Assembly: GCF_025024155.1 (NCBI RefSeq)
Contig: NW_026251715.1
Coordinates: forward strand, 618,739-682,738
Length of the DNA stretch: 64,000 bases
Direction: 5' to 3'
Source: Gamsiella multidivaricata
Taxonomy: Eukaryota; Mortierellomycota; Mortierellomycetes; Mortierellales; Mortierellaceae
Below the pieces are notes generated by a model. The model was not told where the DNA came from, searched no databases, and saw only the letters and a program-made list of their open reading frames with translations. This document shows positions 35,209-48,283 of the stretch, one piece after another. The position numbers and the translations under genes are program-made. How positions within the stretch are numbered: position 1 is the first letter of the stretch; each line of letters begins with the position of its first letter.

Positions 35209-35418
35209 AGAGTTCCGGTTTCGATACCTTATCCTGGAAACAGGCAGAGATCAAAAGCACACCAAAGATCAGCTGGAAGCAGAATCGGCCTCAGAACAAG
35301 CGCTTACAGCCAGGATCCCATATCGACGTGCTCAGGAACGCGCACCGCCCTTCTTCCTTCAGTTCAGAATCAACGTGGCTAGGCGCCTCTGTGGTTCCAA
35401 TCCTGCAGTATACACAAC

Positions 35419-38400
35419 ATGGCGCAACGTCCCATCGATGCGGAGGCTACCGAGGCCTTGCTGAAACTCGCATCTAAAACGGTCGACGATCAGCTAGGCA
35501 GGGAACAAAAGTATCCAGAGTTGAGTGATTTTTTCAACACGGACTTCTCTGCAATCTATGTTGCGCCCGATTCGCGTCAACAGATTCTTCGCCGCAAACG
35601 CGCCATCAGCTTGCCCGATACGCTTTTTGAACAGTACAATCGTAAGGCTCTTCCAATGTCTCTTCCGCGACTCTGACTGATATTGATCTGCACAAAAAAG
35701 TTATCAAAAGGAACTGGCGCTTCGTTATACTGATGCCCATTTCTCCTACTAGTGCTCGAATGTAGGTGCTTCATGGGCCTGTTCCCTGAAATTGGTCGCG
35801 TCTGGATCACAATCGACCATCGCCTGTTTCTTTGGAACTATGCCGACGGGTAAGGCTTGTCGAACACATATGTCTCATGCTCTTATCATAATAAAGCGCT
35901 GGCGTTTTAACTTTCTTGTTACTATTCATATCAATTTTAGCAGCAATTATGAGTCGTACGAGGAACTGGATCAGATTATTGTAAATGTTGCCCTTGTAAA
36001 ACCAAAGCCAGGTAACTTCAGGATGAAGGCATTATTCGTATGTACAGATGAATTGGGAGCTTTGGGGTTTGCATTGAACTAAATATTCCTCGCGTTTCGT
36101 CCTCATCCTGTAGATACATTTGATGACAAAGTGGAGTACTTGCTTGTAATTGCGACGCCAATCGAGGTTCATTTATTGGGGATGGCTGTCGGAGCAGGAG
36201 CTAGTCCACACACGCTCTATATTACCAATATGAGCGTCCCCACCGATAACGTGGCCATACGGAGCATCGTAGGCACTGCAGACGGCCGGATCTATATGAA
36301 TGGAAACGACGGGAGACTGTGGGAAATCGATTACCAGGCAGAGGAAGGCTGGTTCAGCAAGAAATGCTCCAAGCGTGAGGTGATCGGCAGTGCGCTGTCA
36401 TATTTCATTCCCACATTCCTGAGCAAGATCAGAGTCGATCCCATTACCAAGATTGTTTCTGATGAATCGCGGCAGGTCATGTATGGTCTCACAGAGAATT
36501 CCAACATCGAGGTATTATATCGCGTCAAGGGATGATGGTGCATCGAAAATATATGTTATATACTGCTTCGTCTTTTAACCCTGACCTGGAATTCGTATCA
36601 TAGGTGATTGATCTCGCTGGAGCTGCGCATGCAAGATCAACCATCAAAGCCAGCTATATTCTTCAGGAAGGGAAGCGGAAGAGTAACCACAATAGAACCA
36701 TGGACGAGAATTTATTCAAAATTGTCGATATCCATATCATACCCTCGGCAGAATCCAAGGATATCAACCTTCTAGCTCTCACTGCGACGGGCTGCCGCCT
36801 TTACTTCGGGCATAGAGCAGCGCTCGACTACAATAACCAGCGGCATATCGATCAATCCAACTCTGGACTATATCTCTTACATGTGCGCATCCCACCAACA
36901 TTTGAGAGTGCACCCGAGGCAGTTATGGGCGCTCAGGGCCAATATCGTATTCATCAGGCGCTCTATAACAATGGCATGTTCCTTGCCGCACATTCACTCA
37001 ATGACGCCGCCGACGTACTCATTGCCACAGCACCAGATTCAGGGCCTATCAACCAAGCCTCGACAGCCAGCAAGGTAGACATAATTAACATTTCTGCGTC
37101 AGTCATATTCCTACCTGGCAGTCCTAAGCGCCTTTGGCAAGAATTTGCTTACTCAATGCTCTCTTACCACCTTAGACTATTGGAAACAGCTATATCCCAA
37201 AGCTGACCGAGTTAGCAATGATTGCAGGAATGGATGGCAAGATTTGGGGCATGTCTGAGGTTCCGGGAGTCAACCATGCTGGTGCAATCGACCCCTCCAT
37301 CTCCAGAAATGAGCTTGCTGTGCAGCTTTCAAGATCTGCCCGGGAATATCTTGTGCTGACCAACTCGGGTGTCCAAGTTTTTGTGAAGCGCAGGCCCATT
37401 GACACATTGCAGCAATTGTTGCTCGACGGTCGTGGTGCAGAGAGCGATCTGGTCTCTTTTTTCACACAGTATGTGCAGCCAAGACCTTCAGTCGAATGTA
37501 CCCTGTATGCCTATCAGAGATAAAACTACCAGAATACTGACATTATTTTGCGATCGCTATTGTTGGCGTGCTAGATATGGACGCGTGGAGTCATGTGCCA
37601 TGTGCATAGCCATCCTTTGTGGACACCCTAGCCTTTCATCAGCTGCAACAGGATCTCAATGTAAGTGGAATGCCCGCATGTCTACATATGATTATCGAAA
37701 GAGGATGGTCCTGCTGCAGCCATTGTCCATGGCTATTTATGTTAATACAACCTGTCACGCTGTTCTCGTTTTAGATATGTCGTCTCAGTCTACCGCTGGG
37801 CCGAGCTCCGCGACTGCAGAAAGACTGTTGCTGGAATGGGGCGGGAGGCGCAGCCCATCGGAGAGGCTGACCAACGAACGCGTTGCTACAACCAACCTCG
37901 CAGGATCAGAACTAGGTCGACCAGTCTCTCAAAGCTGCTCGGGACAATACACCTATCGACACACTGCACTGAGTCTTTATTTGGCACGCACATTGCGACC
38001 TATCTGGAAACGTAAAGTTATCAAGACTGCCAATACTGCTCGGGGTCTCGTTGATTCCGAGATATCCGATCTTGTTCTGACGGCCGTGCAGAAGGATTTG
38101 TTTTCTCTTCGGAGTGTTCTGAACGCCAACATCGAGCTCTTCACACCCAGCGCAGTTGTGATCTCCAACCCTCCTGGTGAGAATGACCAGATCGAAATCG
38201 AGAACGCCAACGCGGAATCAAAATCACTGAAGGCGCAATTGCTTCTGATAACCCAGAGTATTGAAGGAATCGCTTTTGTGCTCTTCCTAATCGACTCTAA
38301 AATGTCAGAGACTGTATCGAAGTAAGTATTCGAGGGTTGCTACGTGATATATCTTTCTTTCTGGTTGCATCTTGCTCATATACTGGTAATATGTACACCG

Positions 38401-40869
38401 TATAGTATCCCACTGGAATCTCAACAGGTGCTTTTGAGTATCACGTATGAAACCCTACTGACCACCTCCAAGGGTCACGATTTGTGCCGCGAACTGGTCA
38501 CTGCCGTCATTAACAAGCAAATGGGACATCATATGAGTGTAAGTTGGATTGGATCTTCTGCGTAGAGTGTGTGGATTGTACGACTTTATCGGATGGACTT
38601 GTTCACAAGTTGGTTGACTCTGTGAATTACTAATTTTTGTTGACCTTATAGGTGGATGCGGTGAGTGATACACTGCAGCGTATTTGTGGGTCCTTCTGCA
38701 GCCCTGGTGATGTGATTTTTTACAAGGCTACAGAACATCTGCGCCAGTCATTGTCGTCTAAGGACCCAGCTGATATTGAGGATCACGCAAGAGAATCATT
38801 AAGACTCTTCAAGAAGGTCCCGTTCTTGCTAGTCGATGAGACTCACGGACGTAATAAGCTTCAAAGCATCTGCAAGGATTACATGGATCTCAAGTTCTTC
38901 CCTGGTATGTATGTCAGAAAACAAGATCGATAATGGTTTCCTAACAAAACGAGATGGTATTAAATGTTGTATTGATTTTATTTAACATCATTCCCTTTTA
39001 GGTGCCGTTGAGCTAGCCCTTTCCTGTGCCCAAGACGTCGATCCTAGTAATAAGGCTGCAGGATATGTCAAGGATGGCATGAACTCTAAAGTAAGGTGAC
39101 CATTGCAGACGGTAGCAACGGAGCCTGCTTTCTTTGTGTCAATGGTGATTTGGCAGTCCTTAATGAACTTTGACTAACGACGGATTTATTATGACTTCAG
39201 GATAATCGAGCGGAGCAATATGCGCAACGAGTGATTTGCTATGAGAATGCGGTGGCTGTCTTGAAGGAACTTGGTCTCGATTCGGCGCTGGGCCCACTTT
39301 CCAGTTTTGCATTCCACACACTGGAAACGGCTCTTCAATTTGACGACTCGTTGTTCCACACCTACCTCTACGACTGGCTATTGTCGCATGGCCGTGCCGA
39401 CTATCTACTTGAGATTTCGTCGCCCTACATCGAAGAGTATCTTAAGCAGTGCACCATGCTTGAGTCGACGCGAGACCTGCTCTGGCGATACTACATCAAG
39501 AGCAACGACTTTGGCCGAGCAGCACAGGAACTCGGAAGAATAGCAGACTCTGCGCGGTACCAGTTGACGTTTGAGATGAGACTGGAATACCTCTCTCTTG
39601 CGGTAAGTAATGCCAAGAGTTACCCTGCTGGATCCGACCCTAAGACGGATAGCGGCCGTCTCTTGATCGAGCTTGAGGAGAAGTTGGAAGTCGGTAACAT
39701 CCAGCTAGACATCATTCTGAGCTTGAAATCAATGCTCGAGGAGCAAAATCGCACGACCGAAAATCCAGCGCTCGATAATATGACAAGACTCGAGGCCCGT
39801 CATCGAGCCCAGGACCTCGAGACTCTGTTTCAGAATTGCAAAGCGCAATTGCTTGATATTAACATCGTAAGTTGCATTCGACATATTTTGTTTAAACTGA
39901 CGATGGAACTATGTGGATGAGCTTGTTTGTTATAATATTTCATCTAACTCGGCATTTTATACCCAAGTTGTACCACACATACGTGGAGCCCCTTCATATG
40001 TATGAATCAATGCTGGCTATTTACCATGCCTCAGACGTTGACGACGAGTACCATGTCCGAGCCGCATGGGAGGGATTTATTGCGAAAGGTAAGACGGATG
40101 TCGAAAATGAGGCGCCCTCAAATCTGAGCCGGAGACAATATGACTGACCACAGTAACTGTTTTTATTTTATACTCGGTCGTGCTAGTGTTCTTGGAGGCC
40201 GTCGAGAATGGACGATCGCCTCTGACAGATGTCGAAGTTCGTGTCAAGGATCTTGGCCGGCGATTCTACCCATCGGCTAAAGTAACGCCCATCGCAACCA
40301 TGGTACAGGTTCTGGAGCGCTACCCTTATCTGCGACCAACAGCTGGATACCGAGCCTCGCCAGGATGGGCAGTGCGTATTTTGCGTGAGATCGGGTTCCC
40401 ATACGAGGCGCTCTTTGAAAGCTTCCATGCGCTGATTGAGACCAAGAAGAGCGAGTGGATTGGGCCGCGGGCTTCGTTGATGTTGATTCAGGACATTGAA
40501 TTCTTACTCCGAGCATGGCTTGCTGAAAGCCATGGTAGTGGCATCCTTAGTGAACTGAACGATGCTCTTGGAATCAGCGAGGATGAATGGCTGATGTATG
40601 GAGGGGGACGGAGCGGAGTATCGGGTGCAGCTGCTGCAACTCTCGGACTGACGGGCACGGGGTCACTGGATCGGTTCAGGGCCAGAAAAATCGAGGACGC
40701 CATTCAAATGTACATCCGGATCCTAGAATCGGCATCATGGACGCCGGCACCGGTCTCAGGCGCGTTTGATGATAACCTTGGGGGCTCTGCACAGGAATTG
40801 GCGGTCAAGGCTGGGAAGCTTGTTCAGCGTCTACAGGTAATCCGGGAGCGGCTTCAACGCCTTTATTAG
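35419..40869 (+). CDS. NUP170: Nucleoporin NUP170/NUP155 family
   Basis: Large inner-ring scaffold nucleoporin of the nuclear pore complex. Fourteen exons: 35419-35641, 35753-35849, 35941-36011, 36114-36511, 36604-37074, 37203-37468, 37575-37660, 37775-38321, 38406-38538, 38652-38904, 39002-39090, 39201-39866, 39968-40088, 40187-40869; 1367 residues, close to human NUP155 (1391). Diagnostic stretches are LFEQYNLLECRCFMGLFPEI and LFLWNYADG in the beta-propeller, NVALVKPKPG, IRSIVGTADGRIYMNGNDG, VKRRPIDTLQQLL, and FCSPGDVIFYKATEHL in the alpha-solenoid, with FHTYLYDWLLSHGRADYLL further on. The acceptor of exon 6 (CCAAAG| before 37203) is the weakest junction; it was chosen because it alone keeps frame into AMIAGMDGKIWG. 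Confidence 0.93.
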
Positions 40870-41229
40870 CCATAAAGAAGGACCGCTTACCGGCCAAGAA
40901 AAATCCATTTACGAAGGAAGGAAAATAAAGGCACCCCCATACATATCCAGAAGAAAAAAAGAACTACACTGGAACAAATGGCGACGTCTTTTCAATTATA
41001 TACATGTGTCCCGACTATATAGACCAGGAAATAGTCGCTGGCTGGTACTAGGTCAATCTCTGGAGTCCTATAGTCTACTCACCTTTCACGCGTGGGAATT
41101 AACCAGGCGGCGATCAGCACACACGAATCCAGGGCAGGCATTTTATTGGCCAGCCCTTATTCTCACACAACTCTTCATCCCTCCATATAAGCAAGCACAC
41201 ACATAAAAAATTATCATACAACACGGCAC

Positions 41230-41240
41230 CAGCGTGTCGA
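41230..41240 (+). promoter_or_regulatory. UPRE-like element
   Basis: CAGCGTGTCGA, identical over 11 bp to the core of the yeast KAR2 unfolded-protein response element bound by Hac1. It is 378 bp upstream of the ERO1 start; ERO1 is a classical UPR target. Confidence 0.5.
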
Positions 41241-41480
41241 GAGCGTCTTGACGATTGACATGAAGCTTGCTAGATAGTAAATTCATGAGCAAGCACCAAA
41301 CGGGGATCGTGTGAGGTGGCGCAAGGACAAGTCCTTGGGAAGCAAGAGCTTATCAACGGTTGTTTCACTTTCATTAACGACTTCATTTTTAACCCCGCAA
41401 GCTCGGGCAAACAAAGACCACCTTTGTCATCAATAGACATAGAACACTTCTTTCCTCTTCTTCATGCACCCCCTCTCCTG

Positions 41481-41548
41481 CCTCTCTTCCTTCATCCTGT
41501 CATCTTCTGCCTCTCTTCCTTCATCCTGTCATCTTCTGCCTCTCTTCC
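41481..41548. repeat. 29-bp tandem repeat, about 2.3 copies
   Basis: The unit begins CCTCTCTTCCTTCATCCTGT and recurs at 41510 and 41539; it is followed by three copies of CATTCTCGT. Located in the ERO1 5' UTR or core promoter. Confidence 0.85.
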
Positions 41549-41617
41549 TCATTCTCGTCATTCTCGTCATTCTCGTCAGTGCTACCTACATCAATTGCCA
41601 TAGCATCAATTGCTATC

Positions 41618-44519
41618 ATGCCATCAGCTCCATCCACAACCTGCGGCCGTACAAAACAACAACTCTCTCTACCTGTTCTTCTCCTCCTCCTGACCACCAC
41701 CACTACTCTTCTCACCACAGCAGCGTCGGCACCTTCCCCTGCACTGCCATCCGCATTACCATCAATTCGCCATGACCCATTCCATACTCTCCTTGGGCTC
41801 CAAACTGACCAAGAGCTCCCGACTGCTGCTGCTGCTGACGCCGCTCCACGAAAGGGTCGTACAGTTGACGTACCGCACTTTGTCAGGCACCTGATCCCTA
41901 GACAGCAACAGCAGCAGCACCGGCGGCAGTACGCTGCTGACTCTATCCATCATTCGAGCCATGCGTCCTCACATATTTCGTCCTCTGCATTCCATCAACC
42001 CATGCCACAGCCGAGTTTTGGTCGTAAGGAGCATGATCACACCCTGCACAAGCAAGGACACTGTCGGGTAAAGAAAAATACCGCCCGTCCGTTGCGGAGC
42101 TGCTATTCACGCTACCAAGAACCTTTATTAACAGAGATCACCCGAGTTAACATCGCTCCTTTTTTTTTATCTGCCTCCACCTTCTGTAGCAGTCAGTGCA
42201 GATCGAAAACTCACTCTGCGACTACGATGCAGTGGAAATCATCAACCGGGAGATGCGGGAGCAGCTGCAGGCCCTGGTCCAACAAAAGTACTTCAGGTTT
42301 TACAAGGTATCGTAGAAATTTATGTGTTTAAAGCTGCAGACGTGTCCTTGACATTGCCCTCTCAACATCCTCTCTTGCTCGGCATTGCACATAGCTCAAT
42401 CTATACGGCACATGTCCCTTCTGGACCGAGAATCATCTGTGCACGAACAAGGATTGCGGCGTCGCTGTTATCGATGAGGTACCAATACATTAATCTATCG
42501 AACATCACATGTCGAGATGAAAAGGCGCATCGATGTTACACCGATAAAAGTTTAGCTCATTGTGGCCTGCATTTTTCTCCAATAGCGTAGCGTCCCAGAG
42601 AAATGGACAGGCGCAGCTCTAGGAGCCATCTCCTCGCCGACAAATGGAATGGTAAAGCTATATAAAAGCGCGGGCTTAAAACTCCATCGAATGGGCAACA
42701 ATCACTAATGTTTGGTTCTTCTCGACTTTAGCTGTTCCAACCTTTCAAAAGCTGTCAGCTCAAGGACCAGGATTTTTGTCAAGTCGATGATGAGGCCGTC
42801 TCGCAGGGCGTCTATGTGGATCTGATGGAGAATCCTGAGCGCTTTACAGGTTACTCTGGCCCCTCTGCCGCCAAGGTCTGGGATGCAATCTACAACGAGA
42901 ACTGCTTCAATATTGCACAGCGGATGCAGCAGGAGTCCGATTGTGAACAATGCTCATTGGATCACCAAGCAAACAAGGAGACGATCGCAGGTGAACTTAG
43001 GACTACCGCTGCAACGGGAGTTTCTCTGGCCAAGAACTCACTTGCAGCGCCAGAATCTGGATGGAGCCACCCAGGGGACCGACTAGAACGAATGAGGGAA
43101 TCTTCAGACGCGGGGAGCGATAGCCATGGAGTGCCCCCTTCAAGCACCTCTGCAGCATCTGAATCTATGAATGCTTTGACAGCAGGCGCTTCTCAAGACG
43201 AGGAGGCGTGTCTGGAAAAGCGGGTCTTTTACCGGATGATCTCTGGCCTCCATGCATCTATCTCAATTCATATATGCGACGAGCACTTTAACCGAACGTC
43301 CGGTGTCTGGGTAAGCGATTCTACTTGCTACACTGTTCACTCCGTGTTGCCGTAAATTGGGAGGCTAAGTTATAGAGGCTAATGCGCTCTTGTCTACCAC
43401 AGGGCCCTAACCTGGAGTGCTTTGTCTCCAGAGTCGGTGCACATCCTGATCGCCTCGAGAACATTTACTTCGATTATGCCATTTTGGTACGCGCCGTTAC
43501 CAAGTTGTCTGGATATTTAAAGGATTACCAGTTTTGCACTGGTAACCCCGAGGAAGATACCAAAGTCAAGGTTGGTCTCCAAGTGATCCTACGACTGCTT
43601 TATTGTTGTGCTGACAATGCAGAATACTAATTTCATCGACCCGTTCGCATGCTAGGCTATGGTCGATAGTCTGATTAATACTTCATCCAAATCGCCAGCT
43701 GTATTCGATGAAAAAGCCATGTTTGTTGGACCCGGCGCGCAGGCGCTTAAGCTAGAGTTTCGGGATCATTTCAGGAACGTCTCAAAGATCATGGACTGCG
43801 TTGGATGTGAAAAGTGTCGCCTCTGGGGTAAGGTTCAGACGTCAGGACTCGGGACAGCCCTGAAAGTGCTCTTTTCATATAATGATGAGTTTCTCAAGTA
43901 AGGACTTTGTTGGACACGGACACTATCATAATACCACAAGTCTTGAGCTCTTTAGTTCTGCTAGGACATTGACAGGAGGAACTTCTTGCACTTTGTCTTC
44001 ATTCATAGTCCGACCAAGAACCCAAATCTGTTACAGAGAACAGAAATTGTCGCTCTCTTCAACACCTTCAACCGACTGTCGGAGAGCGTAGAGTCGATTG
44101 TCAGGTTCAGGGAGATGTTCATGGAAGATTACCAGTCCCAACGGAAAGCCTCGACAGCTCCCGCTCCAACGTCGGAACGCCAACAACATCCATTAGAATC
44201 AGGGTCGATGCCTACAGGAATGGAGGAACAAATCCAGCCTATGCCATTGGAAATCTGGCCATTCATTACTTCGGTATTGGAGAGGCACCTCGACTCGATC
44301 GTAGCCCGAGGTTCCAGTTCAAGTCCGCGACACCCTACACACTCTCCACATTCTACTAGAGCGCACTCTTCTAGCGCCGAGGCTGCTCTTCGACATGTCC
44401 AGGAGTGGATGTGGACCAAGAGTTCTGACCTAACCGACCTAGTACTCAAGATCTATCGGAACCCTATGCCATTGTTTTACGGCGAAAGGATACGAACAAA
44501 GAGCCACCCGTCAGGATAG
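41618..44519 (+). CDS. ERO1: Endoplasmic reticulum oxidoreductin ERO1
   Basis: FAD-dependent thiol oxidase of the ER lumen that reoxidises protein disulfide isomerase and makes hydrogen peroxide. Exons 41618-42067, 42190-42306, 42395-42478, 42586-42651, 42732-43310, 43403-43570, 43656-43897, 44009-44519; 738 residues. A hydrophobic leader ([10 protein letters not shown]) is followed by a Ser/Gln/His-rich segment. The shuttle region reads [18 protein letters not shown] (C196, C205, C210). [17 protein letters not shown] and [12 protein letters not shown] are FAD-site landmarks, and the active-site triad is CVGCEKC (C536, C539, C542) followed by [26 protein letters not shown] confirms the end of the fold. 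The protein is longer than yeast Ero1 because of an 80-residue Ser-rich insert near residue 330 and a C-terminal extension. Start 41618 is the first ATG that precedes the leader. Confidence 0.94.
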
Positions 44520-44688
44520 CAGTAGTAATAACAGGAGCTCGACTCTATTTGGGCCGTTATCCCAAACCAAGGTCTCGACAGTCGCAGCATCGTCCCACAA
44601 AGACGACTGACATAAATAAGTTCGGCGGTACAGACAATTTCTAGTTTATTATGAAGAATGGATAAATGAATGGACGAGAATGCAAATT

Positions 44689-45600
44689 CTAGATGTCGTG
44701 AAACTCGTCGATGTGGTGCCTGGCGCGCATGTGCTGCGCATTGACCAGGAGCCATTCTGTGAGGTTATTTTTGACATTGATCCAAGGCCTTTGATTCGCA
44801 GTAGTGTCATAGGCTGTGGCCATCGATGGCAATGAAACAGACGCTGAATTTTCACGCTGAGGTTCTTCTGTTGGTTCCTGCGTCCTGAACTTTGTATCGT
44901 ATAAGTATGGTACCAGCATAGGTGCCTCTGTGCTACTTGCGAAAAGTAATACCTAGGCCATTGCAGAGAAAAGAAGGAAAGAGTAGCCGTCAATGTTTAT
45001 CCATGTTGGCTACTCATGCTCTTTTACAAAGGCAGCGCTGTCTTGGGGTTTCTTGCTTTTTCGGGCACTTACGTTGACGTATTCAAAGTTCTCCTTGTGC
45101 GGATAAGGAACTCCTGGCGAGACCATGATCTGCTCCACCTTTTTAAAATCAGAACTCGTGTCAATTTCAATGCGGTTGATGGCTATGGCCTTCTTGCGAG
45201 AGAGATCGACAACAATTCCAAAGTTTTTGACCGCCAATGGCTCAACGGTTGCTCCAGTAGCCCTTATTCTATCCTTTCAGACCGCAAAGTGAAATAGTGA
45301 GATAAGTAGAGAGCGAATAAGATGTAAGTGAAATAGCAATTGACACGCAGATATGAAGCGTTCTTTATAGTGCGTATCACAGACGATGTATCAACTTACC
45401 ACTTCCTGCTGAACATGCTCCTGGATCCACGCTTTGGCAGAGGCTGTTTCCTGATCAACCTCCATGCTTACGCTCCTGTCTAATTCCGTCTCTGGCTCAA
45501 GAACATGAGGTGTCTTCTCAATGGCGTTAGATCTCTTTGTGGTCCCTGCTCCAGGAGGTAGCTTCTTTCCTCTTGTACGGGTTCTTGGAGGTGGTGCCAT
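44689..45600 (-). CDS. Conserved-looking protein of unknown function (221 residues)
   Basis: Three exons on the complement: 45400-45600, 45073-45273, 44689-44952; all junctions are phase 0. The N-terminus is basic and Pro-rich (PPPRTRTRGKKLPPG), followed by an acidic stretch and a folded-looking core with AVKNFGIVVDLSRKKAIAIN and MVSPGVPYPHKENFEYVN, then LLFASSTEAPMLVPYLYD; it ends with a short helix-like segment NNLTEWLLVNAQHMRARHH. I do not recognise the family. The exon structure, start and stop are clean, and the gene is convergent with ERO1 with 169 bp between stop codons. A nuclear location is possible from the basic N-terminus, but this is inference. Confidence 0.65.
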
Positions 45601-48283
45601 ATGTGGGGAGAGTGTGTTTTTTACTTTTACTTTTGGTTTTTTTTACGAGGAGGGCGTGCAAAGAACATACCTCAAATACAGACAAGTATTTTCAACAACG
45701 ACATGTGGCTTGTCCTGAAATAACAAAATGCTGCTTTTTTTGGTGGACAATGTGGGGTATGAAGCAACGCTATCCATAGCAAATGCGAGCTGATCATAAT
45801 AACCATTTCTCCTCCTCCCTCAAAGTGCTCATTGCTTTCTCTGTTTATTGCCACAAATTTTGTAAGATTTAGAGAGCTACTGAGATGCGGCTTGAAGTAA
45901 GAGTGCAAGTTACAGCCATGGATATGGTGCCGCCATCGACATTCTGGGTTCCGCAGGTGTCTCCTTTTTAAGACACCCAAAAAGCACGTCGCAATGTAGA
46001 CCAAGTCGCTGAACTCCCTGGACTTCAGCAAAGTCGAATAGAAATTCGCAAAACCTCCTTATCCTTTTCTATTGCACTTAATTCACTCGCCTGGCCAACT
46101 TTGATTAAAGATTGTCATGAGCATACTATCCCGCAATGGAATTTTTTTATAACAATTTGTCTCTCGAGTCGATTGACCCTGCGAATCTATCAGACCTAGC
46201 TAGCAATGATCTACCACAGTCGTCCTTTCCACCAAAGTAGAGCCGATCCACAATCGCCAATGGACAGGTCACATTCCCCGGGCCTGCCCCTAGGGCCTGT
46301 GCAATAATTGCCACACCTCATCAGTGTGTTAAAAAGCTGAAAACTCCTTGTTACAAAAAGGGTATCTTCCTCATCCCCTCCATAGTTGTCAACCGCCTCC
46401 TCCCTTGTAGGCAGTCCAGCAGCGTCTGATCCGCTGCGTCTGGGTCGAGCACGGGGCCAGGGCAGCTCCCGTTTGCATGATCGGCGAGCAACGCACCGCA
46501 AGGACAGTGGTCAGCGTCGCAAATGTATCCATTGCCCTCACTCCAGTCTCCTCGAGGGCCCTTGTATGATGCGCGCTTCATCTTAGCTGTGATTCTCCAC
46601 TCTCTTTCCCGTACTATCCCGCAATGGAGAAACGGGCAAATGATGCTGTTCCTCTTCCAAAGGCGCAAAACGACGGCGGGTTACAACTACATGGAGCGCA
46701 AAAAGTTTTGCAGCCAATGTTTTATTCAAAATGCTCGTTACGACAACTCCTTCAAAGCTGTAGGTCTAGATAAATACAACTGATAGTAAAAACATCAAAA
46801 AGGATATTGCAAAAAGATATGGGGAATAATTTCGAAGCGGTAGCTATTTTGTTAATAGGATATGCGAGGAAATCTGAACCCCATCGCAAATACACAGTGC
46901 AGAAATAAGGGTCACTCACACCTCTACACCGCATCCCGCACCAGGATACCCCTTGTATGGTGCCATATCTCCTTCATTTGGGTATATTTACACCATTCCT
47001 TCATGGGATGCGGGGGTGTTTTTTTTATTTTTTTATTGCCACCCAGAGTAAGGGGTCGATCCACAGGCTCCATGAATTCCGTTATTCTTCTTTCGGTGTT
47101 GTGGTCCATGTCTGCCTGTCTGTCTGCCACCTGCCATGCAACGGGTGGATGCACGCTCGAGTATATAACTAATATGAAAATTACATTCCATATAAAATTA
47201 GCATGTAAAAAGGCATTTGGTGCGGAGATGATAATGCTATGCAGCCGCCGCAAGGGGACAATGGCGGAGATAGGCGATGAACTCGCAGGAGCCAAGCCAG
47301 GTTAGGGAACAATAACCTTGTAAATAAACAAGGAGGCGGCAATCTGGCCTTGACCTCCTTTAGATAATTCGCGGCGAAATCGGCTCTCAAAGATCGTTTG
47401 GACACCATTGCCATCCGGCATTGCATCCATTTGCAGTCAGTCTCTTGCTCTGCCGTCTTCTCCTAGATCCAAGTGGATGACTATGCATACCGCGAGTGTT
47501 CGTACCTTCTCTATTTCCACTCTATTACCCAACCTCCGCTCTATAGATCTTGTTTGCTTCCGTTGCTCCTGTCTCCTACTCAACTTAGCTCTTAATCTCC
47601 CCCTGGCCCCTTCCTTGGCTCTGCACGGCAACTGAATTTGCTTCTACAAGGTAACCTGCCTTTTCTGTTGCTTTTGCATACATCTACCCCTTGGAATACT
47701 GTCAATTGCAATGGCATCTAGCCTCCTTGCCAGCAGTTGTATTACGGCTGGTCAACAGCACGACATTGTTCGCTGTACTAGCTCTGAGTCTTGGCTCTAC
47801 TGGAACTCGTTGGACAAGTAGCACTCGTCCTCTGTAACGAAATAAGAAAATAAAATAGATATCAGTTTCCAATAAAACACGGATCAAGGAGCATCTTCAT
47901 AAAGTCACAAAGTCTCCGCTCATTTTTACTTCCAGGGACAAAGACGTTGCCATCCCTTTGAATGCTCCGCCGCGTTGACTATTGAGCAGCTAGCCCTACG
48001 GTCTATAAAAATGCCCGGTGGCGCCCTCAACGCACTTGTCTTGCTGTTATGTCTTTTGCCATTCAACGACTTTGATCCTCAACCTCATCGTATTCCGCTG
48101 CCCTTCTGCACCCCACGAGCGTAACTACCGCCCTTGGCTTCTTTGCCTTATTGCACTGCACTCCATCGCACTCCTCCACACCCCACTTTCGACCCGCATC
48201 TGATCCACATTATCCCCACCTCCTCTTCTGACGAACCCCCACCTGCCAGCTCCTATTATTTCCCGCGTACACTTTTATCCATA
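45601..48283. other. 2.7-kb intergenic region with short direct repeat
   Basis: No confident gene. A reverse frame at 46351-46668 has a Cys-rich piece (CDADHCPCGALLADHANGSC) that could be an exon, but no complete model could be built. A 17-bp direct repeat (TACTATCCCGCAATGGA) occurs at 46124 and 46612 on either side of it. The last 300 bp is CT-rich and is the likely promoter of the next gene. Confidence 0.4.

Larger units (their letters stand above)
34985..35418. promoter_or_regulatory. Bidirectional VPS16 / NUP170 promoter
   Basis: The two start codons diverge across 434 bp. The interval contains a palindromic CACGTG at 35189 and a palindromic TGACGTCA at 35201, 6 bp apart, closer to the NUP170 side. 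Confidence 0.65.
40870..41617. promoter_or_regulatory. ERO1 upstream region
   Basis: NUP170 3' flank and ERO1 promoter. It contains a UPRE-like core at 41230 and a pyrimidine-rich 29-bp tandem repeat just upstream of the start codon. Confidence 0.5.

Noticed and set aside
37399..37774. 5' part of a long forward frame within NUP170
   Set aside because: It spans introns 6 and 7 in a non-homologous frame; only the part from 37775 is an exon.
41579..41617. Longer ERO1 N-terminus
   Set aside because: The frame is open but there is no ATG at its first codon; the ATG at 41618 is followed directly by the signal peptide.
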